From Paramyrothecium sp. XJ0827 (lineage: Eukaryota; Ascomycota; Sordariomycetes; Hypocreales; Stachybotryaceae), in NCBI GenBank assembly GCA_020881915.1, contig JAJFPB010000004.1, positions 5,332,001-5,396,000 of the forward strand: DNA of 64,000 nucleotides. Reading direction: 5' to 3'. The translations under genes were made by a program, and so were the position numbers. A model generated the notes under the pieces. It made no database searches. It had not been told where the DNA came from and was given only the letters and a program-made list of their open reading frames with translations. Shown here piece by piece: positions 1 through 12,243 of this stretch. Position 1 is the stretch's first letter. The number at the start of each line of letters is the position of its first letter.

Positions 1-77
1 CACACGATGAAGACCAGGAGGAGGGCAATTGACACATACGAAGTGTTATTTGGGTCCCGGTCAGCGAACCATTGACC
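1..77 (-). CDS. Possible partial exon running off the left edge
   Basis: On the minus strand an open frame follows a plausible acceptor (aatag at 78-82). It reads a polar stretch (WFADRDPNNTSY) and then a strongly hydrophobic run that looks like the start of a membrane helix. Only about 25 codons are inside the window, so no family can be named. It would be transcribed away from the GPCR at 378. It could equally be chance sequence. Confidence 0.2.
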
Positions 78-377
78 CTATTGGGCGTGTGGAGCACTCC
101 CTGGCGCTATTGCTAGCTCTCGACTTGCAGCAAACTGGGCCCGGATGAGATGTGCCACGCCTTTTCGAGTAAGTCGTACGGGATCACCGCTGTTGCATCG
201 TTTCAAATTCATTGGTGAATTCAGCCCCATGAAGGCATATAACCTTGGGGTCTCTCAAGGGAATGCTCCCAGCACCAAGTGTCCGGTGACGCCCGAACGG
301 CATGCTGGGTATGCTGTTGTCCGTTCTTTTCTTTCCTTGGTTGCTCGAGTGCAGAGCAGGTGACTCTGTCCGACGAA

Positions 378-1631
378 ATGGCATTCGATCTTCTTGTCGC
401 ATCCATCACATTTACCGGCAGTGCGCTTTCTTGCGCATCTACAGCACTGGTTCTGGTATGCTTCGTCGTCTGGAGGCATAACCAGAAATCATTTCGGCAC
501 CTATTGGTCCTGAGCTTGACGCTCGCAGGTATGATTTGATATTCCTCCAGAGGCACAGAATTTGCTTCATCCTTCAGACCTGGCGCTAAGACTGGTGTAG
601 ACTTCATTAATTCCACAGTCAACGTTATTTCTGGTGCCTTTTACATCCGCGATGAGCGGCTACAAGATGGCGCGGCTTGCACAATCAGCGGTTGGATTGC
701 GCAACTATCTGTCCAAGCTACCGACTTCTCTATCCTAGCCATCAGCGTCGCTACTCTGCTTGTTGTGACGCAAAGGGCTAGACTAGTCCATCTCTCGACA
801 AAAGCTTCGCTGATGATCTGCCTTTCAGTGTGGATCATGCCTTTAATTACTAGCACAATCGCAACAGCCCTGGGCGTAATACACCCGGTCAGTGGGAATT
901 GGTGCTGGATTTCAAGAGAGCGCACAGATCTGCGCTACGGTCTGACCCATGGATGGCGGTTTGCCATCATCGGCATCACCATTTCCATTTATTCGTACAT
1001 CTGGTGGTATCTGAGCAAGAACTTCAAGTCATCGAAACGCTTCGACATCACCGTGGAGACCGCAAAGCTCAGGAACTCCGTCATGCTGAAGCGGTCAAGC
1101 CAGTACATGAACTTTGATGTAGAGAATGAGGCGGGAGAAAACCAAGCAATGCGGTCAATTGAGTCTTTCCCACAAGCGAACACGAAAACCCGGGGCAATG
1201 AAACTGAGTTACACGACTCAGGTTTTAAGATCTCGGCCTCGCATGAAACTGAATTTGCTTGGGACAAATCTTCGGTCTCGAATGCTGTTATGCCTCAGTA
1301 TACCGAACTCCAACCTGAGTCTGAAATGGCAACTACCAAGAGTAGCTATTCGCAATCAGCCTCGTCGTCCAGGAGCAATAACCCGGCACAAGAATACATT
1401 CGCTCACAGTTTGAAAGGCGAAATCGTGACATCAAGCGTATGCTTCTGCTTAACGGTTACCCGCTGCTGTATGTTCTACTCTGGATTCCGGGAATTGTAA
1501 ACAGAATCATGGAAGCTACCGGAAGCGAAAATAGCCGCGTCCAAAATATCCTGCAATCGTCGACACAGTTTGTAGGGTTGGCGAATGCAATCACCTATGG
1601 GTTGAACCAGCAATGGCGAGCTGGGAGATGA
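378..1631 (+). CDS. Git3/Gpr1-like G protein-coupled receptor (carbon sensing type)
   Basis: Two exons (378-528 and 601-1631; intron of 72 bp, donor gtatga, acceptor gtgtag) give 393 aa. The start is the Met just before the first membrane helix. Helices 1-5 occupy the N-terminal half. A long hydrophilic third cytoplasmic loop rich in Ser, Asn and Gln follows (roughly residues 185-325), and the last helices are near the C terminus. This layout, with a basic stretch (RRNRDIKRMLLLNGYPLLYV) before helix 6, matches the Git3 and Git3_C domains of fungal glucose/amino-acid receptors that act through a G-alpha subunit and adenylate cyclase at the plasma membrane. The family call comes from architecture and motif recall. 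The ligand is unknown. Confidence 0.8.
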
Positions 1632-2199
1632 TGAGATTGGGAAATGACGAAGCTTCTACCTAGAAAACGGATAGATCTAGACTAATATTCTGACCATTTT
1701 TTCTTCACTTAATCTACACTAACATTAAACAATGTTCTTGGCTTTGGTAGGGATGTCTCGATTGACAACAGGTGAAGACATGTGCTCCGTGACTCTCGAC
1801 ATTGCGAGCATTGAAGCGCTAGAGTCATTGTGTTACTAAAAGATTTTCCGATAGACTGAAGCTACCCTTTTAACAACATGAAACAACGGCAATCGCAATT
1901 GGACGACTGCTTGGGAGACTTAAGAACAAGCAGACGTTTCGCATTTAGTTGGGTTCATGAATGACAAACCGCAGGACCATTAACAGCTGGCTTCATGTAT
2001 CTCTAAATTTGCAGTTTCATGATCGACTGGTATTTGCAGGAAACCGTGTAAACATGGCATGTTCTGCAAACTTGCCGATATGAAATCTATCCCAATCGTG
2101 GCGATTAAGCCACATCTATGCCAAGGCAAAGCAACATTGCCATAATAGATAATGACTCGGTAATCCGTTACCAAAAGACCCTCTTGAACTGGAGAGCCA
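1632..2199. other. Intergenic, nothing recognised
   Basis: This is the 3' flank between the receptor and the convergent Thr-rich secreted gene. There is no credible ORF, repeat or RNA gene. It probably contains both 3' UTRs. Confidence 0.5.
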
Positions 2200-3861
2200 C
2201 TATGATCCGCATACGGGGACTGCTAAGTATGTGATGTTAAAACAGTCCGGCGTCGTGGGGCTATATTCGGCGGCCAAAACTGTTCCCGAGTCGAAGTAAT
2301 CCACGTACAATGGACACCATTGGAACTTATCGATGGTCCATGCACTTTGTACAACACAGTGGAGCTCATTGTACCCGCCAATGAAGCGACCAGAAGGCGG
2401 TAGCAGCCCGCAGTTGGCCATCAAATACTGACGCTGCCGCACATCCTGGCGCGACATGAAATGGAACAGCTGGAAGTCATTGAAGTAATCGATATTGGCG
2501 TACAAATTTCCATAGGAAGACTCCGTGACGAGCCGAGACTCAGAATCGAGGTAAAACACGGACCCGACGTCCTTGTACCGCGAGTACTGTGGCATAAAGA
2601 TGGCCCTGATGCTACCGAGACTGCTGGGCTTCGCATACATGTATTTGTTTACGAATTGCAAGTCTGGCGTTGGTAATGGCGACACGGTGGCGGAGAGATA
2701 GAAGGACGTATTGGGCACGCCTGGAGTGCACTTTACCGTGCGTGTGTGCGTCGTGATATCGATTGTCTTCGCCCTCCACGTAGATGATTCCATGACAGTT
2801 GAAACGGATATGTCGTATTCTGTGTTGGTATATGTGATAAACTCAGTTGTGCCCTATTTACACGCACCAAGCTCCAATATCAGCATACAACTATCCATCT
2901 GGTAAAACGGCAAAATAATTTGAATTTGAAACAAGAAACAAAACAGGTTGGAAGACACATGCCCAGGCCCACAGCAACAAGAAGATAAAGGACGAAAAAC
3001 AGGAAATAAGAAATCCCACGTACAGAATATGTTTCTTCGACAAATAGCTCAGTGCTAGTCTTGCGTTTGTCCTTGGTGACGTTGGGTGAGCAAGTATAGA
3101 TGCACGAGCATGCACTCTTTTGTATCGCCGATGGGCAGACAGATGTGACTGCGCGAGCGCCGAGGTCCTTTGGGTGCGGCACATCTTCTCTTCGATGGAG
3201 CTTAGGCTTTGGGGTTGTGACCACGAATCTCCTGTCTCACGTTTTAAGATATAGACCTTTCCTAGAATTATTGGGATGCCGAAATCCAAAATCGGTACTC
3301 TAGGTAGAGTGAATTGTAAGACATGAATGTCAGGGAGGACTAACTCTTGCGTAGACGTCACTGTCGACGAGACTGTCGTGAAACATGTTGTCACCGTCTT
3401 CTAAAAGCTTCGTCAGTAATTAACAGAAGGAGCCGCGCAATGCAAACTGAACACACATACCGTGTAGTCGTAGGGGATAGTGGTGGTTGTCTCCGTACCC
3501 TATTAACAACTCATTGTTAACGATACTGTGAAATAACCAGTGACTCGATTGGCAGGACAGGCGTGCCAATTGATGGACTCACAATTTCTGTCACCGTCCA
3601 TGAATAAGTCGTCGTGGTGGTAACTGATAGCGTGGCTGTGCCACTCAAGGTGTTCGTTGTCGGAAGCGGGCAGCTGAGGACGGATGAACAGAATTTGGAC
3701 ATGGACGCGGTCCGCGCGAATGAAGCATTGATTGAGTTTGCGCAATCCTTGACGCTCTCCACCGCTGCGCAAGACGACTCTGCAGCTGAAACAACAGAGC
3801 CAAACGCAAGATGAAGACACAGGGCAAGGGTGCCTGCTGGGTTCGAGAATTTCAGTAACAT
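2200..3861 (-). CDS. Secreted Thr/Ser-rich protein of unknown function
   Basis: A five-exon model (3861-3583, 3499-3461, 3400-3357, 3231-3024, 2853-2200) gives about 407 aa. Donors at exon 1 (gtgagt), exon 2 (gtatgt) and exon 4 (gtacgt) are strong. The junction between exons 3 and 4 is the least certain. The N terminus is a clear signal peptide (hydrophobic core ending SVVSAAES). It is followed by a Cys-containing segment and Thr-rich runs typical of O-mannosylated cell-wall or secreted fungal proteins. A middle segment has clustered Cys (CPSAIQKSACSCIYTC), and the last 200 residues have Tyr/Phe-rich globular character. No known family is recognised. A wall-associated or secreted role is inferred only from the signal peptide and composition. 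Confidence 0.6.
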
Positions 3862-5487
3862 TGTGGAAACGTTGACAGGTCGATCTATCTCCAGTTCAAT
3901 CTGGTCTGTGGGCGAGCCCGTTTACCAGAAGTTCGCGTGAGTGTAGCACAAACATTTAAGTACAGAGCGGATGCGTGATGTGAAAAGAGATCTATCATGT
4001 CAACCTCTTGAAGCGGACTAGTCTGTGCCCTATCAAGGACAAAGTCGTGGTGGTCCGAGAGCGAGTCCAGAACCTTTCGAATGGCTGGTCTCCATTGGCC
4101 AGTCACTGTTCGCTTGTTGCCATGGCGTTTACTATTGACGCCACTACAATGCCGTCGGTAACGCGAAGCAGGGGTTAGCAGCTCAGCTTTCTCCACATCC
4201 GTCCCAAGCTGAAGGAATCAACATTATCAACTAAATCATGCAACAAACACTCCAATGGGTTTGTGGACGGTTGATTATCTACCAATCGCCATTGGTAAAA
4301 TCCTTACTAGCCCATGTCTGAGGCTGAAGCGTTCGTTTTTCAGATCCCCAATTGCCATCGTTCAAATCCGATGTGTTATGCCAAGATTGGCGCGTCTGTA
4401 GACAGAAAACACAGGTAAGCATACACTCATTGTGTAAAATATAGAGTAGAGAGTATGCCTGACCTTTTGTAGTTTGTTCAAGGAGAGGAAAGACATTGTG
4501 TTGATGTATAATACAATCAAGCATTAAATCCAAGCAGCGTATATAGTTCAAGCAGAACCATGAACAGATTTTAGCAATCCGCGCCAATCATGCTTTCGAA
4601 GCTCCTTTTCATGATGGGCAAAGGAATGCAAGCCAGGGATAATCTCACATCAAGACCACTCTTTAAGACTGAGATAGCGCTGATTTTCGGGCCCTGTTGC
4701 AGAACGCCTCTTTAATGGACACTGTCGTTCTAGAGTAGTGTCACCTACACATAAATGAGCATTCCACGGACGTCACTCGTGCTAGAAAATGGTGGTGTAA
4801 TTATGCCTTTCCCATGCGTATGTTGACGTTATTCAGTGTCAAGTTCCGCATGGCGTGTATGCTATGAGCACGTTGCTGGTCTAACCACTCTCCGCTTTAA
4901 CGGCGACTGTGACCGAAATTCCAAGAGTCCAAAATGAGTGAAAGGGTGAATGGCACCTTTTCCTATAGATTTCGAGTCTTTAAACTTGGCGAATGCACAA
5001 CAGAGCCCGCAGGGGGGCCTCTAGAGCGGAAGAGGCAGGCAAGCTTCTGGTAGCTCGTAGAAGAGGGGTTTAGAGCAGTATCTCTCAAACGAGCGTTATG
5101 GCGTACCAACTAACTACGGACAGCTCAAGCAGATAGGATTGCATCGATTTGAAGACGATGAAGAGTTTCCGCGCATTCCCTTGACCACTCCGGCATACCA
5201 CGTGCCCGAGCCTGAGTGAGTTTTTTCTCCTTCTCAATAAGAGAAGCTACTCGAGACGGCCAATTCTTCATCTTCTCGCTATCTGCTGATATTCGTGCCA
5301 TTTCCATCATCGGGTTTTACAGGATTAAGGCTTTGTACATCTGGAGTCGGCAGTGAACGTGGAGCATCTCTATGCTCTTAGCTGCAAGTCACAGGGAAGG
5401 GAGGTTGACCACTACAAATCGTCTAATAACAGTCATATATATCAGCTAAATATATCTATATCTTGAATACGTTCAACATTGGGAGGT
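3862..5487. other. Gene-poor interval with weak minus-strand coding potential
   Basis: Two minus-strand ORFs (4587-4279 and 4196-3885) could be pieces of one small or decayed gene, because splice-like signals lie between them, but no domain is recognisable. A 61-codon ORF at 5310-5125 is listed separately. Nothing else is supported. Confidence 0.35.
5125..5310 (-). CDS. Small hypothetical protein or gene fragment
   Basis: This ATG-initiated 61-aa frame is rich in charged residues and reads like a helical segment (for example SLIEKEKKLTQARARGMPEW followed by Cys-Ala-Glu-Thr-Leu). Its composition is more protein-like than the surrounding random ORFs. It has no neighbour that completes a domain, so it may be the surviving C-terminal exon of a lost gene. 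It is not assigned to a family. Confidence 0.3.
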   Translation of the reverse strand: MMEMARISADSEKMKNWPSRVASLIEKEKKLTQARARGMPEWSRECAETLHRLQIDAILSA

Positions 5488-6330
5488 TTAATTCTCGATC
5501 TCAATCACCAGCCCTGGGAGTATTTCAACACTTTTATAGCTGCCCTCTTTGCCGAGGAATGTGAAGCTGATACGCCTCTTCGCGTCTGAGCTCTTCTTGA
5601 GGATAAATCGGTGGCTACCCTGATCGGAACCTGAATGGACCACCCATGGCCATTCCCGGCCTGCTGCCGTATCCTGGCCAGCGAATCCGTGGATCCCCTC
5701 GTATACCTTGGCGACGGACTGGAAGTCCTCCTCGGGGACGGCCAGATAGAGCCGAGAGATCCCGACAGCCCCGGACGGATGCTTGACGTAAGCCGGGGCC
5801 TTTCCCGCATCGTCCCACTGATAGGGAACTCTAAGCTCCCTGGGGGAGCGGTCCAAGCACCAGAACGGGGCTGTGCCGGGCCACGGCAGGTTGAGCGAGG
5901 CGTCCTGGGCCAGGGCGACAGCCCAGTCCAGCCGCACCCCGTCGGGCCGCGTGCGCCCGCCCGCCCAGGGTGTTCTGTAAGTGATCCCGGAGTCCAAAGT
6001 CGCCTTTGCAACGCGCTCCCGGATGATAGAGAAGTCGTCCTCTTTAGGGAGCGTGTACGCCCAATCGATAACGTCGCCATCCTCCAGGTGGCCCCACATG
6101 TGCTCCTTACGGCGTTCGGGACTCAGGCCCTTTTGAAACGCAATCAATTCGATGTAGATGCCGTCGGGAAAGAGGATCAGCTTGTTAAGGGTTCTCCCGT
6201 CGGTATGGGCACCGCCATCAACTACAAACAGTTGCCCCTTTAGACGCCCCGGCAGCTCCTGAAGAGTGTCATATGAAACGAGGATGACGATATGATCAAG
6301 AATCGGTTGGGCGGCGACAATGGCTGACAT
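5488..6330 (-). CDS. Glyoxalase-like domain protein (Glyoxalase_3 type)
   Basis: One exon, 280 aa, starting at MSAIVAAQ. The N-terminal LDHIVILV is the first beta-strand and putative metal-binding His of the VOC/glyoxalase fold. The stretch LNKLILFPDGIYIELIAF (about residues 47-64) is the hallmark second strand pair of the Glyoxalase_3 family (PF13468). A second half (about 185-280) repeats the strand pattern, so the protein covers two VOC modules, the usual length for the fungal family. Members are cytosolic and mostly of unknown substrate. It lies upstream of, and in the same orientation as, the MFS transporter, which ends at 6988, but the 650-bp gap argues against co-transcription. Confidence 0.8.
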   Translation of the reverse strand: MSAIVAAQPILDHIVILVSYDTLQELPGRLKGQLFVVDGGAHTDGRTLNKLILFPDGIYIELIAFQKGLSPERRKEHMWGHLEDGDVIDWAYTLPKEDDFSIIRERVAKATLDSGITYRTPWAGGRTRPDGVRLDWAVALAQDASLNLPWPGTAPFWCLDRSPRELRVPYQWDDAGKAPAYVKHPSGAVGISRLYLAVPEEDFQSVAKVYEGIHGFAGQDTAAGREWPWVVHSGSDQGSHRFILKKSSDAKRRISFTFLGKEGSYKSVEILPGLVIEIEN

Positions 6331-6987
6331 TATTCCAGATTTTGTTTGGATTTCTTTCGGGATGTGCTTTTGGAGATCTCGAAAAGATGGTGAATCTATC
6401 AGCTAGTTTGAGGTGGAGTAGAATAGGTATAGATTGAGACTGGGGTGACAGGTGCGGCACCGAAGGATGTTATAAAGAAAGAATGAGTAGAATTCTGAGC
6501 GTAGCTTTATCTGAAGGGCTCAAGCGCCGGAATGCACCTTTTATACAAGGTGGGACAACCACAACACTTGCGATGACGCGAGAAGAATGTTTACATAATA
6601 TTGGACTAGCCCTAGGTTCCGGGAATTTGACTGCTGTTTATTGTTATATGCTGTTATATCTCAAGCGGAACACCAGCTTAACGCTGATCAGTTCGACTGC
6701 AACGGTTGCTGTTGCGAAAATGAGGACAAGCCTAGTCTTTGATGACATCCACTATATGCAGTGTCCGCATGTACTCTGCATCCAACAGACTGATTATGCA
6801 GAGAACTTCTACTACGTATTTGGTCTCCTTTCTTTTCAATTTTTGGGCTTCCTACGTACCCTTGGCTCGCTCTATTACTCAGATTGTCTTCTTGATAGTG
6901 CTCAGTAAATGGACCGGTATGAAAGTCTCAGCACTTTGGCGGACCCGCCCGAGATAGTACCACAACTACCATATGCTTGGGGCAAGC
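6331..6987. promoter_or_regulatory. Upstream region of the glyoxalase-like gene
   Basis: This 657-bp interval holds the 5' flank of the glyoxalase-like gene and the 3' flank of the MFS gene. A 141-codon plus-strand ORF (6483-6908) lies here but has no domain-like pattern, so it was not accepted. No sharp promoter motif was identified. Confidence 0.3.
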
Positions 6988-8848
6988 CTATACAGTCGCA
7001 TTCTCATCTACGCGCTTGGTCCCGGTAAAGAACTGCCTCTCCTGGAAAACCTGAATATCATCGCCAATGTAAACCTTGCCCTCCGCTCTGGCCTTGTGAA
7101 TGTTGCGCCGGACCCTCAGCACATCGTACTCCGTGTTCCTCGTGAGCCACCAGGTCCAGAGATTGGCGAGGATAGAGACAAACGTGGTCACGGCGGCGAT
7201 CGTGAAACTGTTCTTGTACCCGTTGTACGCCCATTTTGACTGGAAAATCTGTGGGCCGATGACGATGCCGATCTGAGCAATGCCCGACTGCAAAGCCAGT
7301 GTGAAGGCAGTTCCGGTCGAACCAACCAGGGTCGCCGATCGCCACGCCCAGAAGACGAGGAAGTAGCCATTGAAAAACAACATGCTGAGGTTGCAGGCAA
7401 TGTACAGTCCGATCCTGTTAGTGATGGTGAAGAACAGGATGAAGCAAATGGCCATTCCGAGTAACATGGTCCTGAATTGGTCATGAATCAGTCTTACAGT
7501 TCAGAAGCGCCCGAAAAAAGCCCCAAAACGGGCTGGTTGTAACATACATAATGATGATTGGGCGGACGACGTATGCCCTGGAGATCATCCAAGCCGAGAA
7601 AACCACGCCGAATATGGCCATTGCAGAGGGCGGGATGTTTAACAGCTGGTTTTCCGGAAGCCCAGTAAAGCCGAGGTTCGTGATAATGGTCGGCAAGTAC
7701 CACATCAGGGCATATCCGCCAATGTTGATGGTGGCCTGGGATAGCATAAAGGCCCAAATGAGAGGCTTCTTCAACACGTCGGTGATCTCGTTCTTGGAGA
7801 AGGCAGGGTCATCCGTCAAGGGGGCGTTCTCCGAGAGTCGGGCCTCGACAAACTCTTGCTCGCGCTCAGACAAGAATTTCTTGCTGCGCGGCGACTTCGG
7901 GTAGTCGGGCAGCCTCCAGTAGACAACTCCGGAGAACAGTATGGTCACGATGCCCTCGAGGATGAAGACCCATCTCCAGGCGCTCAGACCGGCGACGCCG
8001 TTCATGTAGCTGATGCCGTAGGCTAACAGTGCGCCTACGATACCTGAGCAGTTAACAAGCACATACATCCACAGCACAGGCTTTCCCATCTCATCGGTGC
8101 GATACCAGCTCGGCAGCTGAGCCATGATGCCTGGAAACAATCCGGCTTCGAACATGCTAGAAAACTACTCAGTATTTTTAGATCTGGGGTTGCGGGGTAG
8201 TGTTGGCTGAGATCTCTCAGACTCTACTTACCCGAGAAGAAAACGCATTGCGTAGAGTTGATCGCGGTTCTGAGAAGCTGCTTGGCAAGCAGTGATGACG
8301 CCCCACATGAAGAAGATCCGGCCCTGCCAGACATGAGGACTGAATCTTTTGAGAAGCAAGTTGCTGGGGACTTCGAAGATAATAAAAGCAATCTGTTGGC
8401 GTTTGATACATCAGCTACTGAACCGTCGAAGTCTCCCAAAAAGTTCGGATTTGGAAACACCTACTCCGTAGATGGATGCAACCCAATTGTATTCGTCCGA
8501 ACTCATTCTGAGCTCTGTCATGATATTGCGAGGCTCTCCGAGTTGAAGAACCCGGATGTTGCTGGTATTTGTCTGATCAATCTGCAGATATCGCAATCAG
8601 AATTCACCATGTTCCCAGGATGGGGGAAAGCCAAAACTCACCTGCTTGATCATGTACATGATTCCTATCAGCAGTAAAAACTTGCGGTCGACCTTCCTAG
8701 TGATGGTCTTTTCCTCTTCAGCGCTGAAGGTGGAAAGAAAGGCACTCCTAACATCGCCATGGAGCTTGCCAGATCCAGGCAGGACCTTTGCAGAGGTGCC
8801 ACTGATGGCTCCCTTCTCGGGGTTCTGCTCAACCGGAGAATCCGACAT
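6988..8848 (-). CDS. MFS transporter, allantoate permease (Dal5/Tna1-like) family
   Basis: Five exons (8848-8642, 8581-8465, 8392-8232, 8156-7548, 7471-6988) join to exactly 526 codons (525 aa). Donors are gtgagt, gtaggt, gtaagt and gtatgt. After a hydrophilic N terminus the protein shows the anion:cation symporter signature LLLKRFSP..WQGRIFFMWGVI and RFLLGMFEAGLFPG, then SAWRWVFILEGI and the central loop with a RLPDYP motif. The second six-helix bundle ends before a charged tail. Family members import allantoate, ureidosuccinate, nicotinate or small carboxylates at the plasma membrane. The substrate cannot be read from sequence. It shares its 5' flank with no divergent gene. Confidence 0.88.
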
Positions 8849-9700
8849 CTTAACAGCAACAGGATAAACTGATTATGCCAGTAATTTGTCTAGACAAGTC
8901 GTCAGGTGTGCGCATGTCTTGCTTATACGCTGCCCGTCACCCCCAGACGGGTAAAGACATGTACGTTCCCTAATTCAGCAAAAAGGATCGTAGACGGGGA
9001 GATGGCGTGCTCCCTTCCTTACATGACAAAAGAGCTATGTGCTCTAGGTCCCGAGCCAAGGCCCATGTACCCACTTGGCCTTGCCAAGCCCAGTCGATAA
9101 GAAGCTTACAAGCAAAAGATTTGTAAACCTCACGGCCAGTGACGATCCCAGCCTGAAGGGACGGGTGGGGGGCAAACCTGGCAAGTTTTGATCTTGGGAA
9201 TGTAGGGGCTTTGCTCTGCAGAAGGACGAGTAATAAGTCACGTCATGACTCATCTAGTTCTCAATAGTTTGACTTCTAGCAGCCGTAAGTTGGTGTCATA
9301 TTATGGGAGGTTTCGAGCATTGACTAATCGTTGGCAGCACGGCAAGCATTGATCCATTAACTTATCTTGATGCCACAATTCAAGTGGGCCACTCATCCAA
9401 ACCTTCTTCTAAAGGCCGCTCACACTGTGCGTTGCTTCTCGTTGACACTGAGCCAAGTCTACTGTACAGAGGTTATGCAAAGGCGTCCCCGGAAACACAT
9501 CCACTGCCGTTAGCCACCTATAACCCAAGCACGTGAACTACACACTATAACACCCTTTAATTAGAGGGACTACGCGGTGTTTGCTAGCAGCAACAAATGC
9601 TTATCCTCGTCATATCTGGACTAAGGTCATGATCAGTACCTATAGATGTGCTGTTGGCCGAAGTACGGAGCACTTCCGATAACTCAGCATTCGGGAGGCG
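8849..9700. other. Intergenic, 5' flank of the MFS gene and 3' flank of the M20 gene
   Basis: No credible ORF, repeat or RNA gene is seen in these 850 bp. Confidence 0.4.
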
Positions 9701-11719
9701 CTAGACCAGCTGCACGTTCCGAAGCAAATTATGGTAGAACGCCACCATGTTTAGCTGGGACTCCATTCTGACCCGCTCGTTTACGGCGTGGTAATCCTTC
9801 ATGTCAGTCTGCGGAATGGGCATCCACCTATAGACATTGTGGGATAAGTCTATTCCCGTCGGGTAAAGTTAGTGATGGTACGATGGCAATTTTTAGCCCT
9901 CACCCACCAGGCTGGGTCCTACCTGGGGCCCCGGGGTCCTGGAGCTAAGGTAGCGAAGGAGGGTCGGGAAACGGGTCGGAAAACGGATCGGGAAACGGGA
10001 TTTATGAGAACCAGGGAAGTGGTTTGACCAATGGAACCGCCTGAACTTACATAGATAGTGTCTAGTGTCGGTATTTCCCATCATCACGTTCCCCACCGGA
10101 ACCACCAGCCTTTGCTCGGATCCGAATGTGTGGCGAATGGTGCCCGTGAGCACGTCCCAGGCCGCCCCAAAAATTGGGGCAGCTGGTGTGACATTGAACT
10201 TGTCGGCGCTCGTCAAAGTCAAGTGGCCGCGTGAGTCTGCCTCTACGAATGGCGCCAACGGCGCTACTTGCGGCTCATCATTGGCGGCAGCGGCGTTTGG
10301 GCGCCCACCGGAGAAGAGGTTTCGCTCGCGCACGTGTTGCTCGTAGTCGGCGTCGCCTTCGAACGCAGTCAGGTTAAGCCGGTATTTTTGCAACACCGGC
10401 TGGATATCTCGGATGATATCACGCTGCACCCTGTGTATGCTGTCGTGCTGCGCAACGCGGAAATTGACCCCAAGAGTCACCACCTCGGGCATGGCGTTGA
10501 TCTTCTGTCCGCCTACGATGGTCGTGACTGCCACCGCACTCGTGATGGCGAAGCGCGATAGAGGGCTCAGGGCTGCGAACTGCTCACTCAACCCGTCCAG
10601 GTCGCCGGCACGGATGTACTTGTGAAGCTCTGGGTTGAGCTTGGGCGAATGCACCATCTTGCAAACAAGATTGGGATAGATGGGGCTGGCTGTAGTTATC
10701 TTGGGCTCGTAGTGATGCCGCTCGAGAGCAGTCACAATCTCGGATATGATGCCAATGGCGGAGTGAGGTGGCGGCGTCGAGCTGTGGCCTCCGCGCACCT
10801 GAAGCTTGAAGTAGACATCGAGGTGGCCTTTCTCCAATACTCCAACGGGAGCATAGATAATGCCGTCGCCTGCGTCCTGGAGACCGTCACTTCCCTCGTC
10901 GAGGATCAAGTCAATTCCATATTCTCCGTAACGGCTCTTAAGATGTTTTCCGATCTCGCCTGCACCTCGATATCCGGAGCATTCTTCGTCGAAGCCGAAA
11001 GCCAGGAGAATGGTGCGTTTGGGAGCCCATCCGGGTGTTTCGAGTAGGGCTTCCGCCGCCGACATGATTGCCGTTAGACTATTCTTGTCGTCTGCTGAAC
11101 CACGGCCCCAAAGCCACTCGCCGTCGAAGGTAGCTGAGAAGGGCGGGTAGATCCAGCCACCACCTTCGGCCGCAGGAACGACATCTTGGTGTGCCGTGAG
11201 GAGCACAGGCTTGAGCGATGTATCTGAGCCCGGCAGTGTAAAAACTAGACCGAATGTGTTGATCTTCGTCAGAGTGAAATGTTGGTGCCTGTTGAAAGAG
11301 CATTCGTGGTCAGTAACGATGGTCGCCGAATCATCTGGTTGGAAATTCCCCTACACTAGAGGGTATGTCGCCTCGAGAACCTCCTGCAGTCGGTGGAATG
11401 GCTGCCATCGTTCATCGCTGTGCAAGTCACCCAGGTCATCATAGCAAACGGTCGGCACCTGAACAATTGCTTGGTGCCTGTAGACCTGTTTTGCTAGCGC
11501 ATCGCTGCCTGTGAACCGCTTCTTGTCACTCGAGAAGCCATCTCTGCCTGGATCGAGTGCAGGCGGTACATCACAACGAGCCGACAAACTGTCTTGAGTT
11601 TCTGCTGGAGGGTTGGTCAGGAGCTGTTTCTGGTCTTGGCTGGACCGGGGCGGCAAAGAGGTAGCCACGGCGGCCTGACAAGACCAAGTTACCAGTTGGA
11701 ATAGCAGTGTATGCTTCAT
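9701..11719 (-). CDS. M20 metallopeptidase, carboxypeptidase S (Cps1)-like
   Basis: Three exons (11719-11355, 11288-10051, 9849-9701) give 583 aa. A hydrophobic N-terminal signal or anchor precedes the catalytic domain. The first zinc ligand and its Asp are in LLTAHQDVVP. The bridging Asp is in GRGSADDKNSL and the catalytic Glu pair in GFDEECSGYRG. An Asp lies in LILDEGSDG, and the last His is in GNTDTRHY at the end of exon 2. A lid domain with VRGGHSSTPPPHSA sits in the middle. Cps1-like enzymes release C-terminal residues from peptides with a Gly penultimate residue in the vacuole, or outside the cell in fungi. It fits with the adjacent transporter and the secreted S9 peptidase in peptide-nitrogen use. 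The last exon completes the family's C terminus. Confidence 0.9.
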
Positions 11720-12243
11720 TGTTGCGGAAAATGTGCCTTACCCTCCAAAAGAATTGGGGATCGAATTTTCAAGGCCACCCGTATCCGTGCCGGGGTTCGT
11801 CAAAACAACCTCTTCTGCCATCTCTATGTGTATGCGTCGGGAGCCTTTTCTTGATAAGCTAGTACATTGCTTTGTGGAGAACATTTGGAATCATGTTTAG
11901 CCTCATAGCCAATTCGATTGCAGCTTCCTAGGGTACAATCACGCAATTATTGTTGGTGGACCTGGCGGGTCACTTGCAAGCCTTAATCTAGTGTTTCGGC
12001 TAGCGACATCCACCAAAATCCTATCTCGACAAACAGCAATCCCGAAGTGCCTCGTAGCCGGAAGGAGCAAGGAAGGTATTACGTGTCACTGTTTGTCGAG
12101 ACAAGAGGGTACATTTCCTGCTCTTTCTGTGTTCAAACATTCTCAAGTTACTGGCAATCCTGTCCGTCACCTGCCATTATAGCAGCTGTGCATGCTTCCA
12201 TCTATTTGTCCCAAACCCTCGTTGCGAGAACAAAGCCATACCC
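11720..12243. promoter_or_regulatory. Divergent promoter region between M20 peptidase and MFS transporter
   Basis: The two genes start 524 bp apart and are transcribed away from each other, so shared control is possible. No specific operator was recognised. Confidence 0.35.

Noticed and set aside
3885..4587. Two minus-strand frames as a definite gene
   Set aside because: No domain, weak splice signals and no start context. They are noted only as weak coding potential.
6483..6908. 141-codon plus-strand ORF between the glyoxalase-like and MFS genes
   Set aside because: It lies in the promoter of the glyoxalase-like gene, has no domain pattern or splice support, and its composition looks random.
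10065..11047. Plus-strand ORFs antisense to the M20 peptidase gene
   Set aside because: They are shadows of the GC-rich coding strand. Catalytic motifs are on the minus strand only.
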